Assembly (NCBI GenBank): GCA_025351555.1
Contig: JANXVS010000376.1
Location: 1-8,208 of the forward strand
Direction: 5' to 3'
DNA from: Pseudomonadota bacterium
GTDB taxonomy: Bacteria > Pseudomonadota > Gammaproteobacteria > Xanthomonadales > Rhodanobacteraceae
Length of the DNA: 8,208 nucleotides
Shown here: piece after piece, positions 1 to 5,413 of the stretch
How the letters are laid out: each line of letters starts with the position of its first letter
How positions within the stretch are numbered: the stretch's first letter is position 1
Notes under the pieces: model-generated
Databases searched by the model: none
What the model was told of the DNA's origin: nothing
What the model saw: the letters and a program-made list of their open reading frames with translations, nothing else
Made by a program: the position numbers and the translations under genes

Positions 1-888
1 CTCGCCGCCGGCGTCGCCTTGCGCGTTGGACCGCAGATCTGGGGTGAACACAGCGCGCCGGCTTCTGCCGTGATGCGTGACAATGGTGTGATCCAAGTAC
101 GCCCCGTGGACGAAGCCGCGCCGGCACTGCCGCCTCCGGCATCGCCACCACCACCGCCAGCAGAAACCACATTGGGCGCACCGACCTCATCGATGTCGAT
201 TCAAGCAGCCCGCGCGATGAAACCGAAGGCCGCGCCAATTCCGGCGCGCGAAGCCGCTGCGGAAGAAGCGCAACAGCCAGCAGCTGCGGCGACACCTGTG
301 ATTTCCGCCGACCGCGCCGATGTCGATGCGAAGGAATTGAAAAAAGTGGAAAATGCCGCACCGCGAGTCGCGGCGCCGCAGGCTTTCCCCGGCCAGGCGC
401 GGCGGGAACCGGAAATGGATTCGGTCGAGCGCAAGCAGGCGATCGCTAGTGGCGCTTGGCAGAAGCTGCACGAAAACGAAGTCGCGGGAGCCGCCGCAGG
501 TGGAACGGCTTCGCAAAACGCACCGGTGACGCGCCAAGCGCCAGCCCCGGCTGCGTCGGCACTCGATGCCGCTGCGACACCCACTGCCGTGCCGCGAGCC
601 AAATCGGCCGCCGCGCCTGCAAATGCTACGACAACGATGACGCCAACCGATTCCGCCGCTGCCCCGGCCGAACAGGAAAAACGCAGCGAGCTTCAACAGC
701 CCAGATACTCCGCCGATCTGATCCGCAATTCCCGCCTGTATCCGGAATCCTGGGTTGCCGCGATCCAGCGCCTGATCCGCGCCGGTCATCGCGACGAAGC
801 GAAGCAGAACCTGGAGCTGTTCCGCAAGAAATATCCAAACTACCGCTTGCCTGCCGATATCCAACGCTTCCTCGCGACACAAAAATGA
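1..888 (+). CDS. Anti-sigma-factor-like membrane protein, C-terminal part (5' end outside window)
   Basis: The frame is open from the first base, so the gene starts upstream; 295 residues are visible. The first residues (LAAGVALRV) look like the end of a transmembrane helix. A long, probably disordered linker follows, very rich in Ala and Pro, with a run of prolines at about residues 43-55. The last 50 or so residues are different in character: a compact, charged helical segment with PESWVAAIQRLIRAGHRDEA and then FRKKYPNYRLP. That kind of tail is found on single-pass anti-sigma factors of Xanthomonad-type bacteria, which usually sit beside an ECF sigma-70 gene. On that model the cytoplasmic N-terminal domain, not visible here, would hold the sigma factor and this part would lie in the periplasm. 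The TTG at 19 is not a credible start because the frame is open before it. The stop overlaps the start of the next gene (ATGA). The anti-sigma role is inferred from the tail and topology; no zinc-finger motif can be seen. Confidence 0.6.
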   Translation, partial: LAAGVALRVGPQIWGEHSAPASAVMRDNGVIQVRPVDEAAPALPPPASPPPPPAETTLGAPTSSMSIQAARAMKPKAAPIPAREAAAEEAQQPAAAATPVISADRADVDAKELKKVENAAPRVAAPQAFPGQARREPEMDSVERKQAIASGAWQKLHENEVAGAAAGGTASQNAPVTRQAPAPAASALDAAATPTAVPRAKSAAAPANATTTMTPTDSAAAPAEQEKRSELQQPRYSADLIRNSRLYPESWVAAIQRLIRAGHRDEAKQNLELFRKKYPNYRLPADIQRFLATQK

Positions 889-1481
889 GCGATGTGCGTT
901 TCGGCTTGAGCGCACCGGCGCGACTGGCCCAGGAAATCCGCAAAAGTAAATTTGTGGCCAATGCGGCAAATGTTGCCTCCGAAGACGCGGCCATGGAATT
1001 GCTGCAACAGGTTGCAGATGTCACGGCGACGCACAACTGCTGGGCCTGGCGCATCGGCCAGCGCTATCGTTTCAGCGACGACGGCGAACCAGCCAGCACC
1101 GCAGGCAAACCTATCCTGCAGGCGATCGACGGCCAGAACATCGACAATGTGATCGTCGTGGTGACACGCTGGTTTGGTGGCATCAAGCTCGGTGTGGGCG
1201 GTTTGATGCGCGCCTACGGCGGCTGTGCAGCCGAATGTCTGCGGCAAGCGGCGAAAACGCAATTGATCGAAAGCGTGCGAGTGGAATTCGCCGTGGAGTT
1301 TGCCGAGCTGGCGCGGCCGCGTGCCCGTTCGCGCGCGCTCGATGCGACGATCGAGTCGGAAGATTTCGCCGACGACGGTGCTGTGCTGCACCTGGTTCTT
1401 CCGCTGGCGCGGCTGGACGAGTTGCGCATCTTGCTCGCTGATCTCAGCCGCGGTCGCGTCGAACTACGCGTGCTGGAATGA
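885..1481 (+). CDS. yigZ: YigZ/IMPACT family protein (UPF0029)
   Basis: A 198-residue protein, close to the usual length of about 200 for bacterial YigZ. The N-terminal IMPACT domain shows the family's conserved blocks in order: KSKFVA at residues 21-25 region, ATHNCWAWRIG at 48-58, DDGEP at 65-69, TAGKPIL at 72-78, and the glycine-rich block TRWFGGIKLGVGGLMRAYG at 94-112. Residues from about 140 to the end fit the smaller C-terminal DUF1949-type domain. The eukaryotic relative IMPACT regulates Gcn2; the molecular role of the bacterial protein is not settled, though its fold suggests nucleic-acid or ribosome binding. The frame is open back to about 456, but family similarity begins only after the ATG at 885. 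That ATG overlaps the stop of the upstream gene by four bases (ATGA) and has no strong Shine-Dalgarno sequence, which suggests translational coupling. One small difference from the common family pattern is Ala-Ser after DDGEP, where Ser-Gly or Pro-Gly is usual. Confidence 0.93.
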   Translation: MSDVRFGLSAPARLAQEIRKSKFVANAANVASEDAAMELLQQVADVTATHNCWAWRIGQRYRFSDDGEPASTAGKPILQAIDGQNIDNVIVVVTRWFGGIKLGVGGLMRAYGGCAAECLRQAAKTQLIESVRVEFAVEFAELARPRARSRALDATIESEDFADDGAVLHLVLPLARLDELRILLADLSRGRVELRVLE

Positions 1482-1505
1482 TGCACTGCTGGATTGAATC
1501 GGCGC

Positions 1506-1535
1506 GGGATGCCACCATTGCTTTTAACGCATCCC
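1506..1535. promoter_or_regulatory. Inverted repeat upstream of the ABC exporter gene
   Basis: GGGATGC (1506-1512) is the exact reverse complement of GCATCCC (1529-1535), with a 16-base AT-richer spacer that contains CTTTTAAC. The right arm ends 10 bases before the exporter ATG, right beside the weak AGAGA ribosome-binding sequence. It could be an operator or a leader hairpin affecting translation. It is not a typical terminator because no T-run follows on either side. A seven-base perfect repeat can arise by chance in GC-rich DNA, so this is tentative. Confidence 0.35.
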
Positions 1536-1545
1536 AGAGAACTCC

Positions 1546-3321
1546 ATGACCGATACCACAACACCCGAGGCGATGCCGCCATCGCGCCGTCTCTCGGCCC
1601 TGCGCCTGCTGCTGCCCTACTTCAAGACCAATCGCGGGCTGCTTATCGGCTGGGTGGGATTTCTCACCTTGTCGTCGGCGGCGACGCTATCTCTGCCGCT
1701 CGCCGTGCGGGTGATGATCGACCACGGTTTTGCACACGCCGATCCGGCCAGCATCAATCGCAGTTTCGTCGGTCTGTTCGTGGTCTCGATGGTGCTGGCG
1801 GTAGCCACGGCGGCGCGCTACTTCTGCGTGTCTCTGCTCGGCGAGCGCGTGGTTGCCGATTTGCGCCGCAAACTCTACGCGCACCTGCTCACGCTTGACC
1901 AGGCGTTCTATGAGCGCACCCGCGTCGGCGAGCTGATTTCGCGTCTGGGCAGCGACACCGAGATCGTGCAGACCGTGGTCAGTTCCAGCATGTCGGTGGC
2001 GCTGCGCAGCGTGGTTACGGCCATCGGCGGCGCGGCGATGCTGGTGGCCACGAGTCCGCGCCTGGCTGGCTACGCTGCCTTGGTGATTCCGCTGGTGATC
2101 CTGCCGATCGTGCTCGCCGGACGGCGTCAACAAAAACTTGCGCGCGCGAACCAGGATCGCATCGCCGACGCCGCGGCAGTCGCGAACGAAACACTCAACG
2201 CCGTGTACGCGGTGCAGGCCTATGCGCGCGAGCCGGTGGAAATCGCGCGCTATGATGGCGCCATCGCACGTGCGGTCGCAACGGCGCGGCGGCGGATCGG
2301 CCAGCGCGCGGGATTGACGGCCTTGGTCATCCTGCTGATCTTCGGCGCGATCACGCTCGCGCTCTGGGCTGGCGCGCGCTCGGTAATGGGCGGAACGCTG
2401 GGTGCCGGCGTGCTGAGCCAGTTCGTGCTGTATGCGGTGATCTCCGCCGGCTCCGTCGGCGGCCTGACCGAAGTATGGAGTGAGATTTCACGCGCCAGCG
2501 GTGCAATGGAGCGCATCGGCGAATTGCTCGCGACTGCCGCCGGCATCGCCTCGCCCGCGATGCCGGTCACCCTGGTGAAACCGGTGCGCGGCGAAATCCG
2601 TTTCGACAATGTCGAGTTCCGCTACCCGACCCGACCGGATGCGCCGACCCTGCACGATTTTAATCTGCGCGTCGCGCCGGGCGAAACCGTGGCCCTGGTC
2701 GGGCCGTCTGGCGCCGGAAAAAGTACCGTTTTCCACTTGTTGTTGCGCTTCTACGATCCGCAACGCGGCGGCATCGCCATCGACGGCGCGGATCTGCGCA
2801 CGCTTGCTTTGCCGGAATTGCGCGGCATGATCGCGCTGGTGCCGCAGGACACGGTGATCTTTGGCGCTAGCGCCGGTGACAATATCCGCTTCGGTAACAC
2901 CGGCGCCGATAATGCCGCGGTGATCGCCGCAGCCAAAGCCGCCGAGGCGGATGATTTCATCCTCGCGCAACCGGAAGGCTATGACACCCATCTGGGTGAA
3001 CGTGGCGTGCGTCTGTCCGGCGGCCAGCAGCAGCGCATCGCCATCGCCCGTGCCCTGCTCAGGGACGCGCCGATCCTGCTGCTCGACGAAGCCACCAGCA
3101 ATCTCGATGCGCAATCCGAGGCGTCGATCCAGCACGCGCTCGAACGCCTGATGCGTGGCCGCACGACGCTGGTGATCGCGCATCGCCTGGCGACGGTGCA
3201 GAAAGCCGATCGCATCGTGGTGATGGATGCGGGACGCATCGTCGCCCAGGGCACGCATGCAGAATTGTTGCGCGATGGGGGCTTGTACGCGGAGCTGGCG
3301 CGGTTGCAGTTTGCGGGGTGA
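1546..3321 (+). CDS. ABC transporter, fused permease/ATPase, MsbA-related (ABCB half-transporter)
   Basis: A 591-residue half-transporter of the usual length for type-I ABC exporters; it should act as an inner-membrane homodimer driving export by ATP hydrolysis. The first 320 residues form the membrane domain, with six hydrophobic segments at about 31-54, 73-98, 148-169, 173-192, 256-277 and 288-307. The nucleotide-binding domain (about 350-585) is complete: Walker A GPSGAGKST (386-394), Q-loop Gln434, signature LSGGQQQ (490-496), Walker B ILLLDEAT with Asp514-Glu515, and switch His546. The pattern, including PLAVRVMIDHGF early on and GERVVADLRRKLYAHLL near 99-115, matches the proteobacterial MsbA-related subfamily (as in TIGR02204), which is distinct from true lipid A flippase MsbA. 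The substrate is unknown; a lipid or other hydrophobic compound is likely from the family. The ATG at 1546 follows AGAGAACTCC, a weak ribosome-binding sequence. The gene follows yigZ by 64 bases on the same strand. Confidence 0.94.
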   Translation: MTDTTTPEAMPPSRRLSALRLLLPYFKTNRGLLIGWVGFLTLSSAATLSLPLAVRVMIDHGFAHADPASINRSFVGLFVVSMVLAVATAARYFCVSLLGERVVADLRRKLYAHLLTLDQAFYERTRVGELISRLGSDTEIVQTVVSSSMSVALRSVVTAIGGAAMLVATSPRLAGYAALVIPLVILPIVLAGRRQQKLARANQDRIADAAAVANETLNAVYAVQAYAREPVEIARYDGAIARAVATARRRIGQRAGLTALVILLIFGAITLALWAGARSVMGGTLGAGVLSQFVLYAVISAGSVGGLTEVWSEISRASGAMERIGELLATAAGIASPAMPVTLVKPVRGEIRFDNVEFRYPTRPDAPTLHDFNLRVAPGETVALVGPSGAGKSTVFHLLLRFYDPQRGGIAIDGADLRTLALPELRGMIALVPQDTVIFGASAGDNIRFGNTGADNAAVIAAAKAAEADDFILAQPEGYDTHLGERGVRLSGGQQQRIAIARALLRDAPILLLDEATSNLDAQSEASIQHALERLMRGRTTLVIAHRLATVQKADRIVVMDAGRIVAQGTHAELLRDGGLYAELARLQFAG

Positions 3322-3347
3322 TTGAACAAGTCAGGTGCGATCTCGAA

Positions 3348-3375
3348 TTGACTGTGTCAAGAAGTACTGCTTGAC
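3348..3375. promoter_or_regulatory. Overlapping dyads with TTGAC/GTCAA half-sites upstream of the SDR gene (candidate operator)
   Basis: Two dyads share one arm. TTGAC (3348-3352) and GTCAA (3356-3360) form a perfect inverted repeat with a 3-base spacer. The stretch 3356-3375 is a 20-base palindrome, GTCAAGAAGT/ACTGCTTGAC, with 9 of 10 positions paired (mismatch 3362/3369). Three TTGAC-type half-sites in 28 bases, about 90 bases before a solitary gene, are what a dimeric repressor or activator site looks like. The hexamers TTGACT (3348) and TTGACC (3371) also resemble -35 boxes, but I find no good -10 box at the right distance from either. Which regulator binds, if any, cannot be told; no regulator gene is in the window. 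Confidence 0.45.
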
Positions 3376-3407
3376 CGTGCGCATGGCAAGCCTGACCATC
3401 CAGCAAA

Positions 3408-3427
3408 ATGTCTCGTTTTCGAGGCAT
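3408..3427. promoter_or_regulatory. Second dyad/hairpin upstream of the SDR gene
   Basis: ATGTCTCG (3408-3415) and CGAGGCAT (3420-3427) pair at 7 of 8 positions around a TTTT centre; the odd pair is G-T, so an RNA hairpin would tolerate it. It lies 36 bases before the SDR start. Its centre is 52 bases from the centre of the 3356-3375 palindrome, close to five helical turns, but the two sequences are unrelated. It could be an operator or an mRNA leader hairpin. No T-run follows, so it is not a typical terminator of the exporter gene. Confidence 0.35.
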
Positions 3428-3463
3428 GAATCTGATTAGACACCACAACAATCGGAGCAGAGA

Positions 3464-4246
3464 ATGTCCAGCACCACCTCCCCTTTTGCACTAAGCGGCC
3501 GTGTTGCCGTCATTACTGGTGGAAACCGCGGAATCGGTCGAGCGATTGCGCTTGGCATGGCCCGCGCCGGAGCGGCGATTGCTGTGCTTTCTCGAAACGA
3601 TGAGAAGAACAGTCAGGTACTTGGCGAGTTAAAAGCCATTGGCGTCCCGGCGATTGCATTGCATCTAGACGTCACAGAGCGTGAAACGCTGTCCGGCGCG
3701 ATCACCGCGGTTGAAGGGGCGCTAGGCGGTATCGATATTCTCGTAAACAACGCGGGAGTCGCGACCGTCACCGGAGGCATCCTCAACGAATCACCTGAGG
3801 TCTGGGACACGACTCTGGCCACCCACCTCAATGCCACATTCCTGCTTTCGAAATTGGCAGCCGCCTCGATGCTCAAGCGCAAGCGAGGAAAGATCATCAA
3901 TCTGGCCAGCATGTATTCCTATTTTGGCGCGGGCATGCTGCCGTCCTACGGCGCCGCCAAAGGGGGCATCGTACAACTGACCAAGGCGATGGCCGTCGAG
4001 CTGGCACCGCACAATATTCAGGTCAACGCGATCGCACCGGGCTGGATCGCCACCGAGATGACGGCAATTGCGCGGGAGAACCCGGATTTTGCGGAGTTCA
4101 ACAAGATGATCCTCGCACGTACACCGGCCGCTCGATGGGGTGAGGCGGACGAAACGGCCGGTGCGGCAGTCTTCCTCGCATCTGCCGCTGCTGATTTCAT
4201 TACTGGCGTCACTTTGCCAGTTGATGGTGGGTATTCGATTTGTTAG
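3464..4246 (+). CDS. Short-chain dehydrogenase/reductase (SDR family oxidoreductase)
   Basis: A 260-residue classical SDR, full length for the family; a soluble NAD(P)-dependent oxidoreductase with a Rossmann fold. The cofactor loop TGGNRGIG is at residues 18-25, with Arg22 inside it. Asp69 in the LDV motif follows a typical adenine-ring contact position, NNAG is at 95-98, and the catalytic tetrad is Asn123, Ser149, Tyr162, Lys166, with the usual 13-residue Ser-Tyr and YxxxK spacing. Near the end, PGWIATEMT (192-200) and LPVDGGYSI (251-259) are family landmarks. The closest general resemblance is to gluconate 5-dehydrogenase/KduD-like and FabG-like enzymes, but the substrate cannot be read from sequence. 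The ATG at 3464 has a good ribosome-binding site, GGAG at 3454-3457. The gene stands alone between an exporter on the same strand and a convergent lipoprotein gene, with its own 142-base upstream region holding dyads. It uses codons such as TTA, CTA, CGA and GGA more freely than its neighbours, which hints at separate acquisition. Confidence 0.92.
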   Translation: MSSTTSPFALSGRVAVITGGNRGIGRAIALGMARAGAAIAVLSRNDEKNSQVLGELKAIGVPAIALHLDVTERETLSGAITAVEGALGGIDILVNNAGVATVTGGILNESPEVWDTTLATHLNATFLLSKLAAASMLKRKRGKIINLASMYSYFGAGMLPSYGAAKGGIVQLTKAMAVELAPHNIQVNAIAPGWIATEMTAIARENPDFAEFNKMILARTPAARWGEADETAGAAVFLASAAADFITGVTLPVDGGYSIC

Positions 4247-4338
4247 CTATTGGTGTCAAGCACGTGTTGTCTAAGCAATCGTTGCAGCCGACTGCCGTCG
4301 GCGGCTGAACTCGAGCATTGCCTTGAGCATGCCCAAGA
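4247..4338. other. Convergent intergenic gap with two small dyads, no clear terminator
   Basis: This is where the plus-strand SDR gene and the minus-strand lipoprotein gene meet, so a bidirectional terminator is expected. Two structures are present: GCCGAC (4287-4292) with GTCGGC (4297-4302), a 6-base stem with a TGCC loop; and CTTGAGCATGCCCAAG (4322-4337), a near-palindrome directly after the lipoprotein stop. Neither is followed by a proper T-run in either direction; only ATTATT follows the second on the plus strand. Either could assist termination, but neither can be called an intrinsic terminator. Confidence 0.3.
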
Positions 4339-5334
4339 TTATTCCTGCTCGGGCGCCGCCTGCGTCATTCCCACCTGCAACCATCCCAGATTGACGCCGA
4401 TCGCAGTCGCCTCGGGATTGGTCCAGGCATAGTCGATCGTCTGCCCGCTGGCGTCGTCGATGACAATGAGTTGCAGCACGCTGAGTTTTCGTTCGGCGTA
4501 GGTGGTACGCATCAGTTCCAGCGAATAGCCGCTGGCGGCGCCGTCGCGCCAACGCAGGGGAATGCGACCGCCTTCGCTGGACAAGCGCAGATCCTTCTGC
4601 ATATGCCAATCCTGATTTTCGGCCTTCGCCTTCGGCCCACCGCCATTGATCGCCGCCCAACCGCTGAACCAGCGCAGGCGACGCGCATCGGTGCCTGCGT
4701 TCGCACCGCGCGCATGATCGGCGAACGTCGCCGCATGCAGCATATCGTCTTCGAGCGTCAGATGCAGGGGCAGCAGCGATGCTGATTCACCAAGTCCAGG
4801 CAACAACGCACTGCACGCACTCGCGTCAGCACTCGCGCTGAATTGTGCATTTTTCCACTCGCCAGTCAGCGCGCAGGGCGTCAGCTCGGCCCATTGCGCA
4901 GCGACGAATTTGAAGTTCTTGTCCGCGAGCGCAGCCTTCGTCGCAGCTGGATCGATGGCGCGATATGGCGTCAGCACGATATGACTGCCGTCACTCGTGG
5001 CAGCAATACGATACAGCCAGTCTGCCGTCGCGGTACCTGGCTGATCCTGCGATTGCCAATGCCACAACCAGAGATCGTGATCGCGACCGTGTTCCAACAA
5101 GCGCCACTGTTCGCGCAGATGTGGCACCGCGACCTGCGAGCCCGCGCGCACGCCGGCGCGCGCCTGCCGCACCTGCGCGTCGTTGTCGTAGTCGCCGGCC
5201 AGAGCGGCGTCGAGCCGCGCGATTGCATCGGTGTTGGGCGCCGCTCCTGGCGCGCGCGCAGGTGGCAGCTGGCAACCCGACAGCACCGCCAGGGTTGTTG
5301 CCATCCACATCGTCATCATTGTTCGCAGTTGCAT
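4339..5334 (-). CDS. Lipoprotein with CpcT/CpeT-like N-terminal half and unassigned C-terminal half
   Basis: A 331-residue protein with a lipoprotein signal: Met-Gln-Leu-Arg start, a hydrophobic stretch to residue 18, then lipobox LSGC with Cys21. Residues about 40-210 resemble the CpcT/CpeT family: LAGDYDNDAQV at 45-55 fits its usual G-(F/Y)-x-N-x-x-Q opening, PYRAID lies at 123-128, and two cysteines (154 in LTPCALTG, 174 in ASACS) sit where the family has its C-terminal Cys pair. In cyanobacteria this family attaches bilins to phycobiliproteins; in non-photosynthetic bacteria the role is unknown. The rest (about 216-325) has a well-formed, charged and aromatic sequence (RWFSGWAAINGGGP, QDWHM, SEGGRIPLRWRDG, SGYSLELMR, NLGWLQVGM) that I cannot assign to a named domain. 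The ATG at 5334 was chosen because GGAGGGG (5339-5345, minus strand) lies just before it and the signal peptide begins there; the frame opens to 5391 without support. It follows pbpC by 79 bases and may be cotranscribed with it. Confidence 0.75.
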   Translation of the reverse strand: MQLRTMMTMWMATTLAVLSGCQLPPARAPGAAPNTDAIARLDAALAGDYDNDAQVRQARAGVRAGSQVAVPHLREQWRLLEHGRDHDLWLWHWQSQDQPGTATADWLYRIAATSDGSHIVLTPYRAIDPAATKAALADKNFKFVAAQWAELTPCALTGEWKNAQFSASADASACSALLPGLGESASLLPLHLTLEDDMLHAATFADHARGANAGTDARRLRWFSGWAAINGGGPKAKAENQDWHMQKDLRLSSEGGRIPLRWRDGAASGYSLELMRTTYAERKLSVLQLIVIDDASGQTIDYAWTNPEATAIGVNLGWLQVGMTQAAPEQE

Positions 5335-5338
5335 GCCA

Positions 5339-5345
5339 CCCCTCC
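5339..5345 (-). promoter_or_regulatory. Ribosome-binding site deciding the lipoprotein start
   Basis: On the minus strand the sequence reads GGAGGGG followed by TGGC and ATG, so the GGAGG core stands 6 bases before the start at 5334. This favours that start over the upstream ATG at 5391, which would add 19 charged residues ahead of the signal peptide. Confidence 0.75.
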
Positions 5346-5413
5346 GTGAGCCGCAAGCATAGCGGTTCGTGGGCCAGACGGCACGATGCACGACTGAATT
5401 GAATGAGATTGTG

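Noticed and set aside
19..21. TTG as the start of the first gene
   Set aside because: The frame is open from base 1 and the residues before it continue a transmembrane-like segment, so the true start is upstream.
456..884. N-terminal extension of the yigZ frame
   Set aside because: Arg-rich, low-quality translation inside the upstream gene; the family begins at the ATG at 885.
187..969. Long minus-strand open frame opposite the anti-sigma-like gene
   Set aside because: GC-rich shadow of the plus-strand gene; Arg/Cys/Gly-heavy translation with no family resemblance, and it runs across two real genes.
2488..3258. Minus-strand open frame of 256 codons opposite the exporter ATPase domain
   Set aside because: Shadow of the ABC gene, whose motifs are intact; the His/Arg/Asp-rich translation has no recognisable domain.
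3371..3399. Sigma-70 promoter with TTGACC as -35
   Set aside because: At 17 bases spacing the -10 position reads GACCAT, only three of six matches, so no promoter was called.
4287..4302. Intrinsic terminator in the convergent gap
   Set aside because: Six-base stem without a following T-run on either strand.
5335..5391. Upstream start for the lipoprotein gene at 5391
   Set aside because: Would place 19 charged residues before the signal peptide, and the good ribosome-binding site precedes 5334.
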